The notes below the pieces were generated by a model. That model was not told where the DNA came from and searched no databases. It was given only the letters and a program-made list of their open reading frames with translations. Shown here piece after piece: positions 1 through 7,062 of a stretch of 43,930 nucleotides of DNA. Position numbers and translations under genes: made by a program. Position 1 is the stretch's first letter. Each line of letters begins with the position of its first letter. This DNA comes from DATEOR01 sp036279015 (GTDB taxonomy: Bacteria > Actinomycetota > Thermoleophilia > Gaiellales > Gaiellaceae), in assembly GCA_036279015.1 (NCBI GenBank), contig DASUJY010000012.1, positions 1 to 43,930 on the forward strand, given 5' to 3'.

Positions 1-626
1 CCGCGCTCGAGTACCCGATCCCGCCCGAGCCGCCGGGCTTCTCGATCGCACACCCTCGTCATGCTCTGGCCTTGCGCGACCGACCGCACGGAAAGACGGT
101 TGCCGTCGTGCCGGAGCGGACCGAGTTCGGATCGCGTCAAGCCCTCGCGGTCGTCAAGGTGCGGGGTCGCTGGCTCGGAGTCACGGCCACCGAGCTCCCC
201 AACCGAAGGCTGGGGTGGGTCCGGCGCAGCGAGGTCCGTCTCTCGTCAAGTCATCTGAGCCTGCAAATCGACCTTTCGCGCCGCGTTCTCGTGCTCGAGA
301 GGAACGGGATCGCGGTCAGGCGGATGAAGGTGGGGGTTGGACGAAGCGGCTCGCCCACGCCGACGGGGCGATCTTCGGTCACTGACAAGCTCTCCGGCGC
401 GCGTTACGGCCCGTACTACGGATGCTGCATCCTGGCGCTTTCGTCGCATCAGCCGAACCTGCCGGCCGGCTGGACGGGTGGAGACCGGATCGCGATCCAT
501 GGCACGAATGCGCCGGCCACCATCGGCGCGGCGGCCTCGGCCGGCTGCCTGCATGCGGGCGACGGCGACCTGCGGTTCCTGCTGCGACGGGTGCCGCTCG
601 GGACGCCGGTCTTCGTCCACGCCTGA
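1..626 (+). CDS. L,D-transpeptidase (YkuD family), 5' truncated by window edge
   Basis: The reading frame is open from base 3, so the N-terminus lies outside the window. The C-terminal half is a YkuD L,D-transpeptidase catalytic domain, which forms 3-3 peptidoglycan cross-links or attaches proteins in the cell envelope. The catalytic signature is IAIHGT followed by SAGCLHAG, giving the His and the nucleophilic Cys. Before it lies an SH3-like stretch (VVKVRGRWLGV...) that closely matches the same part of the next gene. The protein ends VFVHA, also shared. The two genes are clear tandem duplicates separated by 51 bases. An internal TTG at base 72 could be taken for a start, but the homology to the neighbour begins before it, so it is not the true start. 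The family call is firm; the exact reaction is not shown by sequence. Confidence 0.85.
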   Translation, partial: ALEYPIPPEPPGFSIAHPRHALALRDRPHGKTVAVVPERTEFGSRQALAVVKVRGRWLGVTATELPNRRLGWVRRSEVRLSSSHLSLQIDLSRRVLVLERNGIAVRRMKVGVGRSGSPTPTGRSSVTDKLSGARYGPYYGCCILALSSHQPNLPAGWTGGDRIAIHGTNAPATIGAAASAGCLHAGDGDLRFLLRRVPLGTPVFVHA

Positions 627-677
627 CGCTCCTCCGAGAGAAGGAGCTACAGTTGGCTGCCTCGACGGCTCGCATCG

Positions 678-1358
678 GTGGTCAGGCTTCTCGTCATCGC
701 TCTGCTGGCGCTCGCCCCAGCGCCGTCGGCCCTCGCGGCCCTCGACTCCGGCCCTAGGGCGGCGTCCGGCTTTGCGATCGCCAACGTCGAGCGACCGGTC
801 GCCCTCCGCGCGAGCCCCGGAGGCCGGATCCTCGCACGCGTCTCTCCGCTCACGGAGCTCGGCTCGCCACAGGCTCTCGGCGTCGTCAAGGTCAGGAACG
901 GATGGCTCGGGGTGGTCTCCCCAAGGCTGCCGGCCGGCCGGCTCGGGTGGCTGCCGGTCGGCTCCGCTCATCTGACGAGCACGACGCAGAGCCTCACTCT
1001 CGACCTCTCGCGCCGTCTACTCACCCTGCGCGCCGACGGGAAGGTCGTTCGCCGGATGCCGGTGGGGATCGGCAGTTCGTCGACCCCGACTCCGGTCGGG
1101 CGGTTCGCCGTCACGGACAAGCTCTCCGGAGCGCCGTACGGTCCCTGGTACGGATGCTGCATCGTGGCGCTCTCCGCGCGCCAGGACAGCCTGCCGGTGG
1201 GGTGGGAGGGGGGCGACCGGATCGCGATCCACGGAACGGACCGGCCCAGGACGATCGGGATCCCATCCTCGAACGGTTGTGTTCACGCCCGCGCGGACGA
1301 TCTCCGTCTTCTGATGCGGCGTCTGCCGCTCGGGGCGCCGGTCTTCATCCACGCGTGA
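678..1358 (+). CDS. Secreted L,D-transpeptidase (YkuD family), tandem paralogue
   Basis: 226 residues from GTG. The N-terminus (MVRLLVIALLALAPAPSALA) is a signal peptide, so the enzyme acts outside the membrane on peptidoglycan. An SH3-like segment (about residues 35-85) precedes a YkuD domain with IAIHGT and SNGCVHAR, which supply the catalytic His and Cys. A good ribosome-binding site, AAGGAG at 641-646, lies 31 bases before this GTG but only 10 bases before an in-frame CTG at 657. Initiation at that CTG would add seven residues, some basic, to the signal peptide. The gene follows its paralogue by 51 bases and overlaps the udgX start in a GTGA. Family and secretion are well supported; the exact start is uncertain. 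Confidence 0.88.
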   Translation: MVRLLVIALLALAPAPSALAALDSGPRAASGFAIANVERPVALRASPGGRILARVSPLTELGSPQALGVVKVRNGWLGVVSPRLPAGRLGWLPVGSAHLTSTTQSLTLDLSRRLLTLRADGKVVRRMPVGIGSSSTPTPVGRFAVTDKLSGAPYGPWYGCCIVALSARQDSLPVGWEGGDRIAIHGTDRPRTIGIPSSNGCVHARADDLRLLMRRLPLGAPVFIHA

Positions 1359-1996
1359 TCGTGGCGCGCTCGTCCGAAGACGCGTCCCCACTCGTCCCCG
1401 ACGATCGAAGCCTTGCGAAGCTCCGCGAGGCTGCGGCCGGATGTCGGGCCTGCGATCTCTGGAAGACTGGGACGCAAACGGTCTTCGGGGAGGGATTGAG
1501 GCGCGCGGAGATCGTCTTCGTCGGCGAGCAGCCGGGCGACAAGGAGGATCTGGCCGGCAGGCCCTTCGTCGGCCCCGCGGGGCGCGTGCTGGACGACGCC
1601 CTCGCCGAAGCCGGCATCGACCGGCGCCGCGCCTACGTCACGAACGCGGTCAAGCACTTCAAGTGGCAGGCGCGCGGCAAGAGGCGCATCCATCAGAAGC
1701 CGAACTGGTCGGAGCTTGCAGCCTGTAGGCCCTGGCTCGATGCGGAGCTCGAGTCGATCAAGCCGAAGGTTCTCGTCGCGCTCGGCGCCACCGCCGCCCA
1801 GTCGCTTCTCGGGCGCCAGTTCCGCGTCACGCGCGAGCGCGGCCGCGCGGTCGACTCCGATCTCGCGCCGTACGTGCTCGCCACTGTGCACCCCTCGTCC
1901 ATCCTGCGCCAGTCGACCGACGAGGAACGTGCGACGGCTATGGCGGACTTCGTCGCCGACCTGAAAGTAGTCGCAAAGCTTCTCGCAGCCACCTGA
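1355..1996 (+). CDS. udgX: UdgX-type uracil-DNA glycosylase (iron-sulfur)
   Basis: 213 residues from a GTG that overlaps the previous stop (GTGA). It is a family-4-like uracil-DNA glycosylase that recognises uracil in DNA. Motif A is GEQPG (57-61) and motif B is HPSSILR (H179 onward). The loop GKRRIHQKPNW, with H113, is the hallmark of UdgX. In the Mycobacterium smegmatis enzyme the corresponding His forms a covalent bond with the sugar after uracil removal, so the protein stays on single-stranded DNA. C30, C33 and C124, with H101 in VKHFKW replacing the usual third Cys of family-4 enzymes, are the likely [4Fe-4S] ligands (inference). A longer upstream frame is open, but homology begins near this start. 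GTG at 1361 is an alternative. Confidence 0.9.
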   Translation: MIVARSSEDASPLVPDDRSLAKLREAAAGCRACDLWKTGTQTVFGEGLRRAEIVFVGEQPGDKEDLAGRPFVGPAGRVLDDALAEAGIDRRRAYVTNAVKHFKWQARGKRRIHQKPNWSELAACRPWLDAELESIKPKVLVALGATAAQSLLGRQFRVTRERGRAVDSDLAPYVLATVHPSSILRQSTDEERATAMADFVADLKVVAKLLAAT

Positions 1997-2108
1997 CGGC
2001 GGGCATCTCTCCACAGGGTTGTCCGCAGACCGGATCTCCCGGGCGCGCCGCGGTACTCCCTCAAACGAGGGTAAGGAACCGGTATCAGCGTGCCGATTTC
2101 GCTTGCGA

Positions 2109-2444
2109 ATGGACGCTGCCGAGCGCAAAGACATCCTGTCCCGATATCTGGACCACGCGCGTCGCTTCGACGAGGCGGCCGCGCGCCGGTCGACCCAGGA
2201 GCAGGACGCGGAGGTCATTCCGTTCACGCCTCCGCTCCGCGAGCTCGAGCAGGAGCCGACCATGCGTGAGATCGAGGTCTTGCAGCTGATCTCCGACGGT
2301 CTCGTCAACCGCGAGATCGGTGTGCGGCTCTATCTCTCCGAGGAAACGGTGAAGTCCCACGTGCGGCACCTACTCGCCAAGCTACAGGCGCGCAGCCGCG
2401 CGCATGCCGTCGCAATCGGCTTCAGGCGCGGTCTGATCGCCTAA
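2109..2444 (+). CDS. Small LuxR/GerE-type DNA-binding regulator
   Basis: About 111 residues from ATG 2109. The N-terminal 50 residues are charged and helical, with no recognisable receiver or sensor domain. The C-terminal half (about 52-108) is a LuxR-type helix-turn-helix: REIEVLQLISDGLVNREIGV, then LYLSEETVKSHVRHLLAKL. It is probably a stand-alone transcription factor whose target is unknown. The open frame extends up to 2019, but the extra N-terminal sequence looks like low-complexity read-through. No strong Shine-Dalgarno precedes either start. It lies just upstream of the HD-GYP and LAL genes, which suggests but does not prove a shared signalling role. Confidence 0.75.
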   Translation: MDAAERKDILSRYLDHARRFDEAAARRSTQEQDAEVIPFTPPLRELEQEPTMREIEVLQLISDGLVNREIGVRLYLSEETVKSHVRHLLAKLQARSRAHAVAIGFRRGLIA

Positions 2445-2468
2445 CGGGCGACCAGACCGTCCACACAA

Positions 2469-2519
2469 TCCACAGGCTGTTGGCAAATCCCTCGCTAGAG
2501 GGATGCTCGTAGCTGTGGA
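2469..2519. terminator. Nested stem-loop between convergent small genes
   Basis: An inner perfect stem, ATCCCTC (2487-2493) with GAGGGAT (2498-2504) and loop GCTA, sits inside an outer stem. In the outer stem TCCACAG (2469-2475) pairs with CTGTGGA (2513-2519). It lies downstream of both the LuxR-type gene on the + strand and the small ORF on the - strand, the right place for a bidirectional terminator. There is no clear T-run on the + strand; on the - strand the structure is preceded by T residues. Confidence 0.45.
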
Positions 2520-2540
2520 AAAACTAAGACTTCGAGGGCT

Positions 2541-2627
2541 TTACCAGAACTTTCCGGCGCCGGCGATTGCGGCCAGCGAGGTGAGTGATGCGACCACTCC
2601 AAGCAGGCGGACCTTCCAACGAAGCAT
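2541..2627 (-). CDS. 28-residue membrane microprotein (unknown)
   Basis: A very short frame with strong start signals: ATG at 2627 and GGAGG at 2638-2634, six bases upstream. The product begins MLRWKVRLLGVV, continues as a hydrophobic Ala/Gly/Leu stretch of about 18 residues and ends GAGKFW. The pattern is a basic, Trp-containing start, one membrane-length segment and an aromatic end. I do not recognise a named family. The ribosome-binding site, the hydrophobic profile and placement in an otherwise unexplained gap support a real gene. It is divergent from the HD-GYP gene (starts 70 bases apart). Function unknown; a small membrane modulator of its neighbour is one guess. Confidence 0.55.
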   Translation of the reverse strand: MLRWKVRLLGVVASLTSLAAIAGAGKFW

Positions 2628-2696
2628 GTCGAGCCTCCAAAACGGGGGATAACGGCGGCGCCAGCTTATACCCCTTTTGGGGGAGTTTCAAGAGAT

Positions 2697-4079
2697 TTGG
2701 CGACAGTTAGCTCCATAGCGACTTCCGCTCATAAAGCGGGAGTGTCGCGGCCGACAATGGCGTATGCAGCGAGCCTTGCCCTCGCCGCAGTGTTCATGGT
2801 CGCAGCGCTTATCGAGGCTGGCGCGACACTTGGAGGAGACCCCTGGGTCTTGGGAGCTCTCTGCCTCCTGGCTTTGGTCGCTGAGCGCCAGAGCGTCTTC
2901 ATTACTCCAAATGCCCAGGTTTCGGTCTCTGTTCTGCCGCTGCTCTTCGCTGCTGTCGTGTACGGGCCGTTCGCTGCCATGCTCGTTGGCGGATTCTCGA
3001 TCATGGCCGATTTCGGCCGACCCTTCACGCGGTGGGCGATCTGGACGAGTTCCCGCGCGCTTGTTGGCGGACTCTCCGGCATCGTGGCGACGATCGCCAT
3101 CCCGTCGGAACCGTCGTTCACGCGGCTCCTCCTAGGTGTCGCCATTGCTGCGCTTGCCGAATCCGCGGCAGACATCGGATTCGTTGCGATGACAGCAGTC
3201 GTCCGTGAAAAGCCGCTGCCCGACGCTCTAATCGCTATGAGCCGGGTCGCCTTCGCGGCCGTGCCCCTCTATGCGCCAATCATTGCGGTGCTCGCCTACG
3301 CATACGCCGAACTCTCTCCGTGGACTCTTCTGCTCTTTTTCGTTCCTGCAGTGGCTGCTCAGCGACTGTTTATCCTCTATCAGGAACAGCGTCGCCTTGC
3401 AGATGACCTGGCGGCGGCGAACGATAGGCTTGAGGGTGCCGGGCTCTCATTTGCCACAGCGCTCGTAGCGGCTCTCGATGCACGGGATCAATACACCGCA
3501 GGCCATTCCGCTTGTGTGGCTATCTATGCGCGAGACATCGCCGCCCGGCTTGGCCTTTCCGAACAAGAGCAGCATATTGCTCACCTGGCTGGTCTCGTCC
3601 ACGATATTGGGAAAGTGGGCCTCCCTGCCGGATTGCTCGAAAAGCCTGGAGCTCTAACTTTGGAGGAACGCCGCATCATGGAAGAGCATCCCGTAATTGG
3701 CGAGCGCATCCTCTCGAACGTTGACGGCTACAGCGAGATCGCAAAGATCGTTCGCCATCACCATGAGCGAGTCGACGGAAATGGGTATCCCGACGGTTTG
3801 ACGATCGAGCACGCACCTCTGATCTCGAGGATCATCTCGGTAGCCGATGCCTATGACGCGATGACATCCGGTCGCCCCTATCGAGATGCCATGCCTAGCC
3901 GCGTTGCACGAATGCGGTTGGCACAGGCGGTGGGAACTCAGTTCGACACGACTGTTGTCGCCGCCTTCGAAGCGATCTTGGCGACAGCAGGCGAGGACTA
4001 CCTCTCCGGAGATCGCACCGACGTCGCGGCCGAAGCTCAATGGGGTTCGACCGTGGCTGTTGCAGGCTCTTGGGCCTAG
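2697..4079 (+). CDS. Membrane-bound HD-GYP domain phosphodiesterase
   Basis: 460 residues from TTG; GGGAG at 2681-2685 lies 11 bases upstream. ATG 2757 is the main alternative. The N-terminal half (about 20-225) is hydrophobic, with several membrane segments. The C-terminal half (about 250-430) is an HD-GYP domain: HSACVAIYA, then HDIGKVGLP (the HD metal pair), HHHERVDGNGYPDG (HHE and GYP signatures) and ADAYDAMTSGRPYR. Such proteins usually hydrolyse cyclic di-GMP, or sometimes other cyclic dinucleotides, to nucleotides. The membrane part probably senses a signal; I cannot name it. Local composition is lower in G+C than the rest of the window (57% in 3481-3540 by hand count). The gene ends sharing a CTAG with the convergent LAL gene. 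Confidence 0.88.
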   Translation: MATVSSIATSAHKAGVSRPTMAYAASLALAAVFMVAALIEAGATLGGDPWVLGALCLLALVAERQSVFITPNAQVSVSVLPLLFAAVVYGPFAAMLVGGFSIMADFGRPFTRWAIWTSSRALVGGLSGIVATIAIPSEPSFTRLLLGVAIAALAESAADIGFVAMTAVVREKPLPDALIAMSRVAFAAVPLYAPIIAVLAYAYAELSPWTLLLFFVPAVAAQRLFILYQEQRRLADDLAAANDRLEGAGLSFATALVAALDARDQYTAGHSACVAIYARDIAARLGLSEQEQHIAHLAGLVHDIGKVGLPAGLLEKPGALTLEERRIMEEHPVIGERILSNVDGYSEIAKIVRHHHERVDGNGYPDGLTIEHAPLISRIISVADAYDAMTSGRPYRDAMPSRVARMRLAQAVGTQFDTTVVAAFEAILATAGEDYLSGDRTDVAAEAQWGSTVAVAGSWA

Positions 4080-6607
4080 TCGTCACCTCGGGCGATCAGC
4101 GCGGCCTGCGTGCGGTTCTTGACTTGGAGCTTCTCGAGGATATGCCGAACGTGCACCTTGACGGTGCTCGGTGTGATGAACAGACGCTTCGCGATCTCTG
4201 CGTTCGAAAGGCCAAGCCCTATGAGTTCAAGGACTTCCTGCTCCCGCGCTGTTAGCGGTTGATTGCGCGGCTTGAGCTGGGCACTTGCAAGCTTTGTCCT
4301 CATGCGACGGGCGAGTTGCCGATCGCGAGCATTGATGATCACTGAGGACATCACCTCGTGAGCAACGGGATCTCTGCTCGCAATCTTGAGCAATTGCGGG
4401 TACGCCCGGTACGCGGCGACGAAGGCATCCGTGTAGTCCGCCTCAACGGCTTGGATGACCACTTCCGTCAGGCGTTCTTCGTCAGCGCTCGCGATCGCCT
4501 CTCCGAAAGCTGAAAGCAACCGTGCCTCCGCTCCTCCAGTGATCTCGCGTGCCCGAGCCGCATGGTCGGCCGCTTGGCTCTGATCTCCCCTCGCGGCCAT
4601 TACGACCGACAACAACGCAAGCCGCTCGCCATGGGTCGCCGGATCAGGCCTCCTGGTCGTGGGACTCTCCAATTTGCGCTGCGCTCCTGCCAAATCCCCC
4701 TCAGCGATTGAGATCCGAGCGTCCATGAGTACGCGCTGTGTCTGTAGATAGGGATCCTCCCAATGGGCGGGTGTCTGGGCTATCAGCGCCAAATCTCGGT
4801 TCGCGGAGGCTAGTTGACGGACCCCGATCCGCGCACCCGCCCGATATGAAAGACAACACGCCGTTGCAAAGTCATGGTGCAGCTTCGTGCTCATCTCAAG
4901 TGCTTGGTTGACCAGCCTTAGCGCGGTCAGATAGTCAGATCTCGCCAGGGCGAGATAGGCGCTCTGCGCGAGAAAATTGCTGCTGACCAGTGGGTCACTG
5001 GCATGCTTTGCGAGCGGCAGCAGCGGCTCAGCAGCCGCCCAGAGCCCAGTCAGTGCTCCGCGCTGCGAGGCGACCGTTTGTCGAGCCACCACCACTCGAA
5101 GTCTCGTGTTCAGGTCCTCCGCCGCGTGCGATTCAAGCTCAGTTAGGTACGAAGCGGCGGTAGAGAGGTCGATATCCGCGTGAGCTAGGAAGGCGCCCCA
5201 AAGCGCGTCTCGTCGGTCGAGATCGTTCTCGGCCCACTCCACCGCCCTCTGGTAGTACTGAGCGGCCAAGTCACTTCTGGAGCGCAGATAGAGGGCTTGG
5301 CCAGCAACATGATTTGCGCGTGACGCTAGACGGTGAGATTCAGACAGACCGTCTACAACGGCTTCTGCCAAGGTTGATGCCTGCTCCAGGTGCCCCTTAC
5401 GCGTCAGGATTTGTGCGCGCACGAGCATCGCGCCTGGCTGCTCGACCGCGGCTCCACCGCACTCCTCGAGCCACCGTTCGAGGGTTTCGATTCGTCCCAG
5501 CGAAAGCAGTTCGGCGGCGGCAGCCTCGAGGATCTCGGTCGCCAACCCAAGGCTCCCAGCATGTATTGCAGTCTCGAACGCGTCCTCCCAGTGACCTTGC
5601 TTTTGCGCATCCGAAATCAGCCGACCACAGAGCTCTCTCCATAGTTCGGCCTCCAGAGTTTGGAGCCGTTGCCGAAGAAATGTCCGTAACAAGGGGTGGA
5701 ACTGGAAGATCCCCGTCCCCGCGGCCTGGAGCAGACCCTCCGCTTCAAGGCGCTGGATGATCTCTCCGCCCTCAGGGACGCGAAGCACTTCTCTGGCGAT
5801 CCGCTCGCTGATCCCGTTCGGAACCGAGGCGAGGAGCATGAATCGTTCGACTTCCGGCTCTTCTCCGCGCAGGACTTCTTCGGCGAAGTAGCGGTACAGG
5901 GCTTCCGAGACACGCTCCGTGGGGATCTCGTGCGTCTCCGAAAGGGCTGCGAGGCCGATCAGCGCAGGCCATCCCTCCGCCTGCTGGACGAGGGCCCGCA
6001 CCTCCTCGCTCGAGCGGCCGTGGAGGACGAGCGCGGCTTCTTCGGTCGTCATGGCGAGTTGCACGTGGTCGATCTCGGTGATCTCGCCGTAGAGGATTCG
6101 CCGCGCCGAGGCCCACCTGGGTCGCCGCCGTGTCGTGACCAGCGTGTGCAGCGACGGGGTGAGCATCAGGAGCCAGTCCATGAACTCCTCGACAGGCCCG
6201 GAGTCGGTGACGAAGTGGTAGTCGTCGATGATGAGGAGGGCCGTGGCCGGCCAGTTTTCGAGGTCTTCGCTCAGGATCTCTGCAAGCGGCCTCGCCGCCC
6301 GCTCGGGCGTGTCGGCGACGCGCAGGCGCTGCTTCAGCCTCTCGCCGGCGCCTGGGACGAGCGGCGCGACGACGTCGGCGAGCCCGGCCGAGAAAGCCGC
6401 CACATCGGCGGAGCCGGACGTCGCCCGGTACCAGACGACGTCGTCACGACCCTGCACCCATTCCGCAGCGAGCGTTGTCTTGCCGTAGCCGGCCGGTGCT
6501 GTGACGAGGATCGCCTGCGCCGTGCTCTCGTCGAGGAGGCGCGTGAGTCGCGGCCGTCTCGCGTGGCGGCGAAAAAGCGGTGGGTACGACTCGCGTAGTG
6601 CTTCCAT
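4076..6607 (-). CDS. Large ATP-binding LuxR-family regulator (LAL/MalT type)
   Basis: About 843 residues from ATG 6607. The N-terminal NTPase domain has Walker A APAGYGKTT (about 37-45) and Walker B LLIIDDYHF. A long helical TPR-like middle follows, and then a LuxR HTH at the C-terminus (LTAREQEVLELIGLGLSNAE, TPSTVKVHVRHILEKLQVKN). This is the MalT/LAL layout: ligand and ATP binding drive multimerisation and DNA binding. The inducer is unknown. Longer frames reach GTG 6637 and GTG 6697, but the latter lies inside a strong hairpin and is unlikely. Base composition changes inside the gene: the ATPase third is about 68% G+C, while the TPR part falls near 52% (hand-counted blocks). It is convergent with the HD-GYP gene, their two TAG stops sharing CTAG. 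Confidence 0.88.
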   Translation of the reverse strand: MEALRESYPPLFRRHARRPRLTRLLDESTAQAILVTAPAGYGKTTLAAEWVQGRDDVVWYRATSGSADVAAFSAGLADVVAPLVPGAGERLKQRLRVADTPERAARPLAEILSEDLENWPATALLIIDDYHFVTDSGPVEEFMDWLLMLTPSLHTLVTTRRRPRWASARRILYGEITEIDHVQLAMTTEEAALVLHGRSSEEVRALVQQAEGWPALIGLAALSETHEIPTERVSEALYRYFAEEVLRGEEPEVERFMLLASVPNGISERIAREVLRVPEGGEIIQRLEAEGLLQAAGTGIFQFHPLLRTFLRQRLQTLEAELWRELCGRLISDAQKQGHWEDAFETAIHAGSLGLATEILEAAAAELLSLGRIETLERWLEECGGAAVEQPGAMLVRAQILTRKGHLEQASTLAEAVVDGLSESHRLASRANHVAGQALYLRSRSDLAAQYYQRAVEWAENDLDRRDALWGAFLAHADIDLSTAASYLTELESHAAEDLNTRLRVVVARQTVASQRGALTGLWAAAEPLLPLAKHASDPLVSSNFLAQSAYLALARSDYLTALRLVNQALEMSTKLHHDFATACCLSYRAGARIGVRQLASANRDLALIAQTPAHWEDPYLQTQRVLMDARISIAEGDLAGAQRKLESPTTRRPDPATHGERLALLSVVMAARGDQSQAADHAARAREITGGAEARLLSAFGEAIASADEERLTEVVIQAVEADYTDAFVAAYRAYPQLLKIASRDPVAHEVMSSVIINARDRQLARRMRTKLASAQLKPRNQPLTAREQEVLELIGLGLSNAEIAKRLFITPSTVKVHVRHILEKLQVKNRTQAALIARGDD

Positions 6608-6679
6608 CTCGGCCGCGGCCCCGGGACGGCGGCTCACGAGATTAGCGCGATTTGCAGCGGTCTTCCAAGAAGCGGGAGA

Positions 6680-6709
6680 CCGGCGCCCGCGGCTCACCGC
6701 GGGCGCCGG
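6680..6709 (-). terminator. Perfect 13-bp stem-loop after the HTH gene
   Basis: Bases 6680-6692 pair perfectly with 6697-6709 around a CTCA loop. It begins 20 bases beyond the end of the - strand HTH gene at 6729, so it fits a terminator for that gene and insulates the LAL gene. There is no T-run after it on the - strand, so termination may need Rho, or the hairpin may act differently. Confidence 0.6.
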
Positions 6710-6728
6710 GCCGTTGTCCCCCGAGCGG

Positions 6729-7010
6729 TCAGTCGGACGTGCGGGAGTCGTCGCGCAGGCCGGCCGCCGGCTCGAGGCCTTCGAGAGGGTTCTCGCCCGT
6801 GGCGTCGCGGAACGCGAGCGGAATCTGCCGGCGCCGGTCGACGCCGAGCTTCGACCGCAGAATGTCCGAGTGCGCCTTGGCGGTGCGAGGCGAGACGCCG
6901 AGTCGCTCCGCGATCTCGACGTTCGAGCAGCCCTCTGCGATCAACTGGATCACCTGCCGCTGCCGCGTGGTGAACTGGATGCCTTCGCCGAAAGTGATCA
7001 TGGCCGGCAT
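6729..7010 (-). CDS. HTH-only LuxR-family regulator
   Basis: 93 residues from ATG 7010; ATG 7001 (MITFGEG) is an alternative. Almost the whole protein is one LuxR-type helix-turn-helix: TTRQRQVIQLIAEGCSNVEI, then GVSPRTAKAHSDILRSKLGV. There is no sensor, receiver or ATPase domain, so its activity must depend on expression level or a partner. An acidic tail of about 30 residues follows. The gene is followed by a perfect hairpin and lies upstream of the LAL gene on the same strand. It is one of three LuxR-HTH genes within 5 kb. Target and signal are unknown. Confidence 0.78.
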   Translation of the reverse strand: MPAMITFGEGIQFTTRQRQVIQLIAEGCSNVEIAERLGVSPRTAKAHSDILRSKLGVDRRRQIPLAFRDATGENPLEGLEPAAGLRDDSRTSD

Positions 7011-7062
7011 GTTTTCGCGGCCCCGCCCGGCGCGCTATTGGCCGACGGGGCGATTCGCGCGC

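Noticed and set aside
653..759. TTG at 653 as start of the second L,D-transpeptidase
   Set aside because: It is well spaced from AAGGAG, but its frame ends within about 35 codons and is not the transpeptidase frame.
2005..2519. Several TCCACA-type 9-mers resembling DnaA boxes (about 2011, 2459, 2469, 2513)
   Set aside because: They do not match the full TTATCCACA consensus, two are arms of a hairpin, and no dnaA, dnaN, parA or AT-rich unwinding region is nearby.
6607..6697. Longer N-terminus for the LAL regulator starting at GTG 6697
   Set aside because: That start lies in the middle of a perfect 13-bp hairpin and the added residues show no family similarity.
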